A stretch of 5,964 bases of DNA from Spartobacteria bacterium. Its GTDB lineage: Bacteria; Verrucomicrobiota; Verrucomicrobiia; Chthoniobacterales; Chthoniobacteraceae. A model generated the notes under the pieces. The model ran no database searches. It saw only the letters and a list, made by a program, of their open reading frames with translations, and was not told where the DNA came from. The DNA lies in the NCBI GenBank assembly GCA_025355595.1, contig JANXZI010000260.1, positions 1 to 5,964 of the forward strand, given 5' to 3'. This document shows, one piece after another, positions 1 to 5,933 of this stretch (position 1 is its first letter; each line of letters begins with the position of its first letter). A program made the position numbers and the translations under genes.

Positions 1-554
1 TCGCGATCCGCCTCCAGCCCGATCGGGCCGGTCTCCGGCAGCTTCAGCGCATCCTCCAGCACCTCGCCGTTGCATTCGCAGTGCGCGATATTGTCCTTCA
101 CCGTCACGATGATCGTGTTCCAGTCCTGCGCCTTGTATTTCTTCAGCGTCTTGTAAGGCCCGGCGACGAGATAGTCGCGGCACTGAAGCTGTGGCTTGCG
201 CAGGAAGATGCCGCTGTCCGCATTCACCGCCGCGCGGAACTCGATCTTCAGGATGAAATTCTTCGGGAATTCCTTCGTCGTGTAGAGCTGCCGCAGCTTC
301 GGCCCCTTCGCGAGGTCCGCTGCATTCACCACGAGGATGCCCGGCTTTGCCGTGTAGCGTCCGTCGCTCGCCTCCGTCTTGCCGTCGAAAGTCTCCACCA
401 CTTTCAGCTCCTTGTCGCGATAGCCCCAGCCCGTGAGATCCTTGCCATTGTAGAGCGAGATGAAGCCCGGCTCCGGCGTCCAGTCCTCCGCCCGCGCGGG
501 CAGGATGGCGAAGATGGCGGCGACGAGGACGGCGAGTGTGCGGAGGGATTTCAT
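1..554 (-). CDS. DUF1080 (3-keto-disaccharide hydrolase family) exported protein, 3' end cut off by the window edge
   Basis: The minus strand reads open from an ATG at 554-552 to the window edge, giving 184 codons with no stop. Residues 1-22 form a signal peptide: K2 and R5, a hydrophobic core LAVLVAAIFAIL, and a likely cleavage after ARA before E23. The mature part opens with the DUF1080 hallmark GFISLYNGKDLTGW (30-43). It continues with FILKIEFRA (100-108), ADSGIFLR (112-119), WNTIIVTVKDN (145-155) and GPIGLEADR (176-184), a concanavalin-like beta-sandwich pattern. The GPIGL motif normally lies near the domain's C-terminus, so probably only a few tens of residues are missing. Characterised members hydrolyse 3-keto-glycosides; whether this one does is inferred from family only. 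It lies 65 bp after the DUF1552 gene on the same strand, so it is probably the third operon gene. No Shine-Dalgarno sequence precedes the ATG. An overlapping ATG at 563 is in another frame and meets a stop at once. Confidence 0.9.
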   Translation of the reverse strand, partial: MKSLRTLAVLVAAIFAILPARAEDWTPEPGFISLYNGKDLTGWGYRDKELKVVETFDGKTEASDGRYTAKPGILVVNAADLAKGPKLRQLYTTKEFPKNFILKIEFRAAVNADSGIFLRKPQLQCRDYLVAGPYKTLKKYKAQDWNTIIVTVKDNIAHCECNGEVLEDALKLPETGPIGLEADR

Positions 555-619
555 GCGCGCATCGTTGCCGTGCAGGAAAACCCATCGCAAGCGGGAATTC
601 GCCGCGCCGCGGCTGCAGG

Positions 620-1972
620 TCAGATATTTTCCAGCTTGCCCGTGCTGTCGCCGAGCTTCGCGGTGCGGACACCCATGTGGTCCAGCATCGAGAGGTAGAG
701 ATTTGTCATCGGCGTCTCTTTTCCGAACTGCACATGACGGCCCGGCTTGAGCTTGCCGCCACCGCCGCCGCAGAGGAGCACGGGGAGATTGTCGTGGGCA
801 TGCTTGTTGCCGTCGGCGATGCCGCTGCCGAGGACGATCATGGAATTGTCGAGCACGGTGCCGCTGCCTTCGCGGAGCGTCTGGAGCTTCGTGAGAAATC
901 CCGCGAACTGCTCGATGTGCCAGCGGTTGATTTTCGCGATCTTCGCCTTCTTCTCGGCGTTATTGCCGTGGTGTGAGAGTTCGTGGTGGCCGTCGTTCAC
1001 GCCGATCCACGGGTAACTGCGGTTGCTGCCATCGCGGGCGACCATGAATGTGGCGATGCGGGTCGAGTCGGTCGCAAGCGCGAAGGCGAGCAGGTCGTAC
1101 ATTACCTTGAGGTGCTGCCCGAAATCACTCGGGATGCCGTCGGGCTTCACCATGTTCGGCACGGGCGAGGCAGTCTTGAATTTTGTATTCTGAGCGATGG
1201 CCACCTCCGTCTCGCGCAGCGCGGTGAGGTATTCGTCCAGCTTCCGGCGGTCCGTCGCGCCGAGGCTGCCCTGGAGCGCCTTCGCGTCGCCGCGCACGAG
1301 GTCGAGGATGCTGCCGCGGCAGGATTCACGGAGGGCGCGGCCCGCGGCGAGATCGGGATCTTCCGCCGCACCGAAGAGCCGCTCGAAGACCAGCCGCGGA
1401 TCGGCAATCGCGGGGATCGGCGTGTTTTCATTCCGCCACGAGAGGTTGTTTTGGTAAGCGCACGCGTAGCCGCTGTCGCACGCGCCGGCCTGCTTGTTGG
1501 AAACATCGCAGCTCAGTTCGAGCGAAGGCAGGCGCGTATTTTTCCCGACCTGCAGCGCGGCGAATTGATCCACCGAGACGCCGACCTTGATGTCCGCGCC
1601 CGCCGTCTTGCGCGGATGCGCGCCGGTGAGGAAGCACGCATTCGCGCGTGCGTGGTCACCCGGGCCGTCGCCGAGCGGGCGCGCGTTCACCTGGGCGAGT
1701 CCGCTGAGCACGGACAAGTGCGCGCGGTGCGCCTGGAGCGGCTGGAGTGTGCTCGGGAGAGTGTAGGACGCGCCGGCAGCACTGGGCGTCCAGCTCTCCA
1801 TATCCATGCCGTTCGGCAGGTAGATGAAAACCATCCGGCGTGCCGCGCCACCGAGTGCCGCCGCGCGCGCGGGCGGAGTCATCGCTTCGAGGAATGGCAG
1901 TGCGATGCACGCGCCGAGGCCGCGGAGAAATGTGCGCCGTGGGAGGACGAGCGAGCGATTGGGGATGTGCAT
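620..1972 (-). CDS. DUF1552 domain protein, predicted Tat-exported
   Basis: This 450-residue protein fits DUF1552, a family of exported proteins almost always encoded beside DUF1592 cytochrome-like proteins. The N-terminus carries a twin-arginine signal (R12-R13 in LPRRTFLRGLG) followed by a hydrophobic stretch, ACIALPFL, so export in folded form is expected. Recognisable family blocks are RRMVFIYLPNGMDMESW (45-61), GDGPGDHARANACFLTGAHP (101-120) with D106 and H107, the cysteine-bearing CDSGYACAYQNNLSW block, NDGHHELSHHGN, and near the end a GSGIADGNKHAHDNLPVLL block with a glycine run. His/Asp-rich blocks of this kind recall the alkaline-phosphatase/sulfatase-like fold proposed for the related DUF1501 proteins, but no activity is established here. 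The ATG at 1972 is the natural start because it gives an intact Tat signal. No Shine-Dalgarno sequence precedes it; the 8 nt upstream are pyrimidine-rich. It follows the DUF1592 gene by 42 bp and should be co-transcribed with it. Length is normal and the frame is uninterrupted. Confidence 0.92.
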   Translation of the reverse strand: MHIPNRSLVLPRRTFLRGLGACIALPFLEAMTPPARAAALGGAARRMVFIYLPNGMDMESWTPSAAGASYTLPSTLQPLQAHRAHLSVLSGLAQVNARPLGDGPGDHARANACFLTGAHPRKTAGADIKVGVSVDQFAALQVGKNTRLPSLELSCDVSNKQAGACDSGYACAYQNNLSWRNENTPIPAIADPRLVFERLFGAAEDPDLAAGRALRESCRGSILDLVRGDAKALQGSLGATDRRKLDEYLTALRETEVAIAQNTKFKTASPVPNMVKPDGIPSDFGQHLKVMYDLLAFALATDSTRIATFMVARDGSNRSYPWIGVNDGHHELSHHGNNAEKKAKIAKINRWHIEQFAGFLTKLQTLREGSGTVLDNSMIVLGSGIADGNKHAHDNLPVLLCGGGGGKLKPGRHVQFGKETPMTNLYLSMLDHMGVRTAKLGDSTGKLENI

Positions 1973-2014
1973 GGAGGTGGAAATGAAGCGCGGTTTTGGA
2001 AAAAGGCGAGTCAG

Positions 2015-4402
2015 TTACTTCGTCGGCTTTTTCTTCGGCGGAACCGCGGGTTTCGGCTCGGGCTTTTTCACCGCGGCAGCGTCGGCGAAGAGCTTGTGGT
2101 CGCCTTCGCCGCGGCGCATCTGGAAAGGCACGCTGTTCACGATGCCGAGGACGAGCGCGGAAAATTTCGCGTCATTGCCTTCGAGCGTCGTGACGACCTT
2201 TTGGATCGCCGTGCGGTCGTAAAATTCCATGCCGCGGCCCAGCGCATACGTGAGCATCTTCTCGCTCACGCAGCGCAGGAAATCCCCGCGCTTGCGCCCG
2301 AGCAGCACGCGCTGAAGCTCGACGGGGCCCTGGAATTTCTCGCCGCTCACGAGCACGCCGCCGGGGTCGATGGCGTTCGCGCCTTCCTTCGCGCGCCAGC
2401 CACCGATGCCGTCGAAATTTTCCAGCCCGAAGCCGATGGGATCCATGCGCGCATGGCAGCTCGCACAGAGCGGATCCTGCCGGTGTTGCTCAAGCCGCTG
2501 GCGCAGCGTGCCCTTGAGTTCCGCGCCCTTGCCGTCATTCAGATCGGGCACGTTCGGCGGCGGCGGCGGGGGCGGCGTGCCGAGCAGATTTTCGAGCACA
2601 TACTTGCCGCGTTTCACGGGCGAGGTGCGCGTGGGATTCGAGGTGAGCGTGAGGAATGATCCGTGGCCGAGGATGCCGCCGGGCCGCTGCGGCGGGAGCT
2701 TCACCTTCACGAAAGCATCGCCCTCCACGCCGTTGATCTCATACAGCTTCGCGAGGCGCTCGTTCACGAAGGTGTAGTCCGCGCCAAGCAGTTCCGTCAC
2801 CGGCTTGTCCTCGCGCATGATGTGCTCGAAGAGCATCTCCGTCTCGCGCACCATCGCGTTCGCGAGATCGTGATTCCACTCGGAAAACGTCTTCGGATCG
2901 GGCTGCACGTGCGCGAGGTTGCGGATCTGCAGCCACTGGCCGGCGAAATTTTCAATGAGTGCCCGCGACCTTGGATCCTTGAGCATCCGCCGCACTTGCG
3001 CGTCGAGATTCTGCCGCAGCGTGCCCGCCTGCGCCTGTGCGAAGAGCTCCCCATCCGGCATCGTGCTCCACAGAAAAAACGAGAGCCGCGAGGCGAGCGC
3101 CCACTCGTTCACGGGAAAGGCGTGGCGCGGATTGTCCGGCTCGATCTGGAGCTCGCCGCGGAAAAGAAAATGCGGCGACACGAGGATCGCGGTGAGCGCG
3201 GTCTGCACACTCTGCTCGAAGTTTCCGCCCTTCTGCCCGGCGGTCTTGTAGATGAACATGAAGCGCTCCGTCTCCTGCGCCGCGAGCGGGCGGCGGAATG
3301 CGCGGCTCGCAAAACTCGTGAGGATCTTCCGCGCCGAGGCCTCGAGCGAGGGCTGGCCGCGTCCCGGTGCGAAAAGTCGGAGCTGCGTCTCCGGTGCCTT
3401 CACCGGCTGCGGCGGCGAGATGAGTTCGAGCTTCCGCAGGGTGATGCTGCGCTTCACGGGCTTGCCTTTCACCATCTCCGGCTTCGCGATCTGGTTCGCG
3501 AGGTGCATCGTGAACGTGTGCGCGCCGGGCGCGGCGATTTTGATTTTCGCAGTCAGCCGCACGCGTCCATCCGCGGTGCCGGAGAGCGACGGAAGGGTCA
3601 CGGTCTGCCCGTCGAATTTCATTTCCATCCGCGTGGGCTCCGCGCCGACCTTCGGCGCTGAGGCTTCAAAGCGCACCGTGTATTCCCCAGCGAGTGGCAG
3701 ATCGATCTTCACCTGCGACTCGCGTTCGTCAATGCGCCGGGAGGCCTCCGTATTGCCCTGCTCCGGGCCGCCTTTGATCGTGAGCAGCGGCACCGGCACG
3801 ATCTCCGTGCGGGGCTTGTGATCGTTCAGGATCGCCGCGCTCATCACCTTCTCCGCCGCCGCGAGGTAGCGCTCGAAAAGCACCGGCGGCATCGTGAGCG
3901 CGTCCCCGATATTGTCGAAGCCGTAGCCGGAATCGTCCGCGGGAAAATCATCCGCCGGTTCAAAATTCACGCCGACGAGATCGCGGATCGTGTTGTTGTA
4001 CTCCGCGCGGTTCAGTCGGCGGATCGTCACGCGTCCGGGGTCCGGCTTGTCCGGATCGGATGCAAAGATTGCGGACTCGATCCACTTCATCATCAGCTCG
4101 CGCTCCTCGAGCTTCGGCTGCTTCGCCTCGTCATCCGGCGGCATCGCGGACGTGCGCAGATTTTCCAGCACCGCCTCCCACGTCTTCGGATCCTTCGCGG
4201 CGGCAGCGGTGGAATCGAATCCATCGAGCGTCAGACCGCCTTTCTTCTTCGTCCCGGCATGGCACTTGAAGCAGTAGTTCTCCAGCAGCGGCCGCACGTC
4301 CTTCGCAAAATCCGCCGCCGCGTCGAGCCGCCCGGAGCCCGCCAAGGCGATCGCCATGGCGATGGCAAAAAATCCAGACGTGCGTGGCGAGGCGGAGGGC
4401 AT
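2015..4402 (-). CDS. Exported planctomycete-type cytochrome c protein with DUF1587/1595/1592/1588/1585 domains
   Basis: The 795-residue product (counted from the ATG at 4402) begins with a signal peptide; its core is FFAIAMAIALAG, with cleavage likely near residues 27-30. Domains in order are: a PSCyt1-type haem domain with CFKCH (C44, C47, H48) and the MPP motif giving a candidate axial Met at 87; DUF1587 (about 124-191, RRLNRAEYNNTIRDLVG); a beta-rich, carbohydrate-binding-like stretch (about 195-335); DUF1595 (about 340-410); DUF1592 (about 427-555); DUF1588 (about 572-660) with seven prolines at 610-616 and a second haem site CASCH (C646, C649, H650); and DUF1585 (about 689-761). A Lys/Pro-rich tail ends the protein. 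The family is presumed to be periplasmic or envelope-associated and redox-active, but its substrate is unknown. It is the first gene of the operon with DUF1552 and DUF1080. An in-frame TTG at 4429 would add nine residues but lies inside a T-tract, so ATG is preferred. No Shine-Dalgarno sequence precedes either start. Confidence 0.92.
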   Translation of the reverse strand: MPSASPRTSGFFAIAMAIALAGSGRLDAAADFAKDVRPLLENYCFKCHAGTKKKGGLTLDGFDSTAAAAKDPKTWEAVLENLRTSAMPPDDEAKQPKLEERELMMKWIESAIFASDPDKPDPGRVTIRRLNRAEYNNTIRDLVGVNFEPADDFPADDSGYGFDNIGDALTMPPVLFERYLAAAEKVMSAAILNDHKPRTEIVPVPLLTIKGGPEQGNTEASRRIDERESQVKIDLPLAGEYTVRFEASAPKVGAEPTRMEMKFDGQTVTLPSLSGTADGRVRLTAKIKIAAPGAHTFTMHLANQIAKPEMVKGKPVKRSITLRKLELISPPQPVKAPETQLRLFAPGRGQPSLEASARKILTSFASRAFRRPLAAQETERFMFIYKTAGQKGGNFEQSVQTALTAILVSPHFLFRGELQIEPDNPRHAFPVNEWALASRLSFFLWSTMPDGELFAQAQAGTLRQNLDAQVRRMLKDPRSRALIENFAGQWLQIRNLAHVQPDPKTFSEWNHDLANAMVRETEMLFEHIMREDKPVTELLGADYTFVNERLAKLYEINGVEGDAFVKVKLPPQRPGGILGHGSFLTLTSNPTRTSPVKRGKYVLENLLGTPPPPPPPNVPDLNDGKGAELKGTLRQRLEQHRQDPLCASCHARMDPIGFGLENFDGIGGWRAKEGANAIDPGGVLVSGEKFQGPVELQRVLLGRKRGDFLRCVSEKMLTYALGRGMEFYDRTAIQKVVTTLEGNDAKFSALVLGIVNSVPFQMRRGEGDHKLFADAAAVKKPEPKPAVPPKKKPTK

Positions 4403-4427
4403 GGAATGGCGCGCAATGTGTGCCAGC

Positions 4428-4456
4428 AAAAAAACTTCGCAAGCCCTGGCGCGAAG
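4428..4456 (-). terminator. Hairpin plus T7: intrinsic terminator or leader attenuator
   Basis: On the minus strand CTTCGC (4456-4451) and GCGAAG (4440-4435) form a perfect 6-bp stem around a 10-nt loop. G-T pairs could add two base pairs at the base. Seven T follow immediately (4434-4428), the form of a Rho-independent terminator. It lies just outside the insertion sequence and ends 25 nt before the ATG of the DUF1592 gene. It could therefore stop read-through from the transposase, or act as an attenuator in the operon leader. The plus strand has no T-tract after the stem, so the signal is one-directional. The stem is short, so strength is uncertain. Confidence 0.6.
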
Positions 4457-4458
4457 CC

Positions 4459-4484
4459 TGTCGTGAGGATCTCAAAGCAGGACA
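4459..4484 (+). repeat. Left terminal inverted repeat of the insertion sequence
   Basis: Reading inwards on the plus strand it is TGTCG, eight variable bases, then TCAAAGCAGGACA. The same two blocks at the same 13-nt offset occur inverted at the other end. It lies 56 bp upstream of the ATG of the DUF1592 gene. The exact outer base is inferred from the paired TGTCG blocks only. Confidence 0.65.
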
Positions 4485-4507
4485 AAAGTGTGCGGTCAAA
4501 GCAGGAC
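4472..4507 (+). repeat. Two direct copies of the subterminal motif at the left end
   Basis: TCAAAGCAGGAC occurs at 4472-4483 and again at 4496-4507, a pitch of 24 bp. The inner copy has the full 18-bp form GTGCGGTCAAAGCAGGAC (4490-4507). The outer copy keeps only its last 12 bases. The inner copy contains the transposase stop codon. These are probable transposase binding sites. Confidence 0.8.
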
Positions 4508-5677
4508 AGATGGTGGAGCCGGGGAATGGAGGAGGAGAACGGGTTTGGAAAGTTTGGAAGGCGGAGCTGCGAGGATGGAGTGGTCGCCGTTTGGGTGGAG
4601 GCAGCGGATGACTTTTGCGCCGGGCGGACGGTCGATGCGCAGGCGGGTGGCGCCGATGGCGATGCGGCCCTCGGAGTCGACGCGTGCGCTGGAGCGCTGG
4701 CTCCAGACGTAGGGCCACCACGGGCAGCGCGGGGCGGGACGCAGAGCCGAACGTTTCTCGCGCAGGGCGAGCCGCCAGGCAGCGTGCGGGGTGGAACCGA
4801 TCTCGCGGTGTTTTTCGTGTTCGTTGCGGTGGATGCGCAGATGATCGATCCAGGCATTGGCCGGAGCGATGGAGGCGACGGCCTCGGCGGCGAAGAGCGA
4901 TGGGAGGCGCTTCTGCCAGTAGTCGTGGAGACGCTCGATTTTGCCCTTGGCCTGCGGGGTCGGAGCGTAGCGCAGGGAGACTTCGTAAAAGCGCAGGGAC
5001 TCGCCGAGCTGGGTGAAGGCGTCGGGCGTGTGGGTGAAGAAGAAGGAGTGGTAATCGACATAGAGGGCGAGCGGCAGACCGCAGGCGGCGAAGGCGCTGG
5101 AAAGAAAGTCCAGATGAGCGAGCAGAGACTCGCGCGGATAGAGCCGGGCCAGCGGCACCACGCGGCTGTGATCATCGATGATCTCGATCATGGGAAGCTG
5201 GGCGTGGTCGGGGCCAAACCAGCGGTGGGGCGAGGCGTCGTATTGCCAAAGCTGGCCAACGTGCTGGACCTGCCAGCGGCGCACCGGCTTGCGCGGGAGC
5301 TTGTGGCGAGTGTCCGGCGCGAGGCCGCGAGCGAGCGCCCAGCGGCGCACGCTGGCGCGGTCGAGCACCAGGCCCAGGCGGCGATGCACCTCGCAGGCGG
5401 CGAAGCTGTAGGAAGCCGGCGGACGGGCGCGCAGCAGCTTGGCGAGCAGATCGCAGACCGGCTGCGGCCAGACGGGGTGATGGCTGCCCCCGGAGCAACC
5501 CGGCACCCATGAACGCTGCCGGCGCTGCGCCCACGCGCGCAGAAAATCGGCATACAGCACGTAGAGACGGCTGCGGCTCAGATCCAGTTCAGCAGCGGCA
5601 TCGCGCGCGCCAAGCGCACCGCTGCGAAACCTGGCCAGAACATCACGAATGAATGGCGGCGCAAGGCGTCCGCTCAA
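4496..5677 (-). CDS. DDE (rve integrase core) transposase, IS481/IS1202-like
   Basis: This 393-residue protein catalyses DNA cleavage and strand transfer of its own element. Residues about 19-48 (GALGARDAAAELDLSRSRLY) form a helix-turn-helix, and a second DNA-binding segment lies near ASVRRWALARG (about 112-122). The rve core follows, with a convincing catalytic triad: D147 in WQYDASPHRWF, D208 in LYVDYHSFF and E248 in KGKIERLHDYW, with 39 residues between D208 and E248. The QYDASPH and YVDYHSFF wording resembles IS1202-type transposases, and the general layout resembles IS481. The C-terminal 100 residues include a Mu-C-like beta segment (RVDSEGRIAIGATRLRI). The start is TTG at 5677: an in-frame TGA at 5695-5693 excludes any longer form, and no ATG lies nearby. 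No Shine-Dalgarno sequence is visible. The stop codon and last codons lie inside the left-end repeat. The frame is intact, so the protein could be active. Confidence 0.85.
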   Translation of the reverse strand: MSGRLAPPFIRDVLARFRSGALGARDAAAELDLSRSRLYVLYADFLRAWAQRRQRSWVPGCSGGSHHPVWPQPVCDLLAKLLRARPPASYSFAACEVHRRLGLVLDRASVRRWALARGLAPDTRHKLPRKPVRRWQVQHVGQLWQYDASPHRWFGPDHAQLPMIEIIDDHSRVVPLARLYPRESLLAHLDFLSSAFAACGLPLALYVDYHSFFFTHTPDAFTQLGESLRFYEVSLRYAPTPQAKGKIERLHDYWQKRLPSLFAAEAVASIAPANAWIDHLRIHRNEHEKHREIGSTPHAAWRLALREKRSALRPAPRCPWWPYVWSQRSSARVDSEGRIAIGATRLRIDRPPGAKVIRCLHPNGDHSILAAPPSKLSKPVLLLHSPAPPSVLL

Positions 5678-5716
5678 CTGTTGGTATTTTTTTCAAGCGG
5701 CCAGCCTACCCGCCCC

Positions 5717-5778
5717 CGCTCGCGCGAGCGCCTAGTTTGCTCCGCCTCCGCTACGCTCCGGCTCCGCAAAATAGGCGC
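5717..5778. promoter_or_regulatory. Two adjoining inverted repeats in the transposase leader
   Basis: A perfect 14-bp palindrome, CGCTCGCGCGAGCG, occupies 5717-5730. Next to it GCGCCTAGTTTGC (5728-5740) pairs with GCAAAATAGGCGC (5766-5778), 12 of 13 positions, around a 25-nt GA/CT-biased loop. The two structures share bases 5728-5730, so their full forms compete. They lie 40-101 bp upstream of the TTG start. They could be operator sites for the transposase, or RNA hairpins that limit translation of transcripts reading in from outside, a device known in other insertion sequences. No clear -35/-10 pair could be picked out. Confidence 0.5.
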
Positions 5779-5779
5779 A

Positions 5780-5839
5780 GTCCTGCTTTGATCGCACAGT
5801 GTCCTAGTTTGACCGCACGCTGTCCTGCTTTGATCGCAC
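5780..5839 (-). repeat. Three 18-bp iterons at 21-bp pitch, right end of the insertion sequence
   Basis: On the plus strand the copies are GTCCTGCTTTGATCGCAC (5780-5797), GTCCTAGTTTGACCGCAC (5801-5818) and GTCCTGCTTTGATCGCAC (5822-5839). The outer two are identical; the middle one differs at three positions. The pitch is exactly 21 bp, about two helical turns, so all three face the same side of the DNA. They are inverted with respect to the left-end copies and lie upstream of the transposase gene. Binding of transposase there could both mark the end and regulate transcription. Confidence 0.85.
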
Positions 5840-5846
5840 CGCGACA
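5821..5846 (-). repeat. Right terminal inverted repeat of the insertion sequence
   Basis: The complement read inwards from 5846 gives TGTCG, eight variable bases and TCAAAGCAGGACA, matching the left end at 20 of 26 positions with no gap. It includes most of the outermost of the three iterons. The outer base is inferred from the matching TGTCG blocks. Confidence 0.65.
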
Positions 5847-5860
5847 GTGTCGTGCGGGGT

Positions 5861-5933
5861 GGGAACATTCAACTGGTGCTGAATCTCCAGTGTCCACGGA
5901 CGGCGTGTTGGATGTTCAATGTTGAATGTTCCC
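5861..5933. repeat. 73-bp intergenic element bounded by perfect 13-bp inverted repeats
   Basis: GGGAACATTCAAC at 5861-5873 is exactly complementary to GTTGAATGTTCCC at 5921-5933, with 47 bp between. Just inside the right arm, TTCAATGTTGAA (5915-5926) is itself an inverted repeat, and TGTT-containing words recur through 5906-5930. The composition is more AT-rich than its surroundings. No open frame is evident. It has the form of a small dispersed repeat (REP or MITE-like) or of a stem-loop RNA element. The rest of the right flank (5934-5964) shows only a GC-rich hairpin, CCCGCG (5931-5936) with CGCGGG (5950-5955), without a T-tract. Confidence 0.6.

Larger units (their letters stand above)
4459..5846 (-). 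mobile_element. Insertion sequence, about 1.39 kb, one DDE transposase, TGT-ended terminal repeats
   Basis: The element consists of a single rve-type transposase gene between inverted ends. Read inwards, both ends align without gaps as TGTCG, then eight variable bases, then TCAAAGCAGGACA: 20 of 26 positions agree between 4459-4484 and the complement of 5846-5821. Further copies of the inner motif occur inside both ends. Ends beginning TGT and a single rve transposase suit the IS481 group or the IS1202-like elements formerly placed in ISNCY; I cannot assign the subgroup. No target duplication abuts these exact ends, though TGTCGTG occurs at 4459-4465 and 5848-5854. The outer limits therefore have an uncertainty of about 10 bp. 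The open frame is intact, so the element may be recent or active. Confidence 0.75.

Noticed and set aside
601..613. GC-rich inverted repeat GCCGCG-C-CGCGGC between the DUF1552 and DUF1080 genes
   Set aside because: The one-base loop is too tight for the full stem and no T-tract follows on either strand, so it is not called as a terminator.
983..2659. Long plus-strand open frame (558 codons)
   Set aside because: It is antisense to the DUF1552 and DUF1592 genes, has a low-complexity Arg/Ala/Glu-rich product with no recognisable domain, and arises from the GC-biased third positions of the real genes. The frame at 2663-3661 is rejected for the same reason.
4403..4427. Sigma-54-like promoter (TGGCAC followed by TTGC) before the DUF1592 gene
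   Set aside because: Only 3 nt separate TGGCAC from TTGC, two fewer than the fixed sigma-54 spacing, so the match is probably chance.
4403..4429. Longer DUF1592 protein from TTG at 4429
   Set aside because: The TTG lies at the T-tract of the terminator-like hairpin, and the ATG at 4402 already gives a complete signal peptide. It remains possible but less likely.
4231..5175. Minus-strand 314-codon frame overlapping the transposase and the DUF1592 gene start
   Set aside because: It is a shifted frame within two well-supported genes, with a Ser/Pro/Arg-rich product typical of such shadows.
3818..5512. Long plus-strand open frame (564 codons)
   Set aside because: It runs across the antisense of two unrelated genes and the gap between them, including the insertion-sequence end. 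A real gene would not follow that path. The product shows no family motif.
5780..5839. Possible CRISPR array
   Set aside because: The repeats are 18 bp with gaps of only 3 bp, inverted copies exist at the other end of the transposase gene, and no cas gene is present. They are insertion-sequence end motifs.
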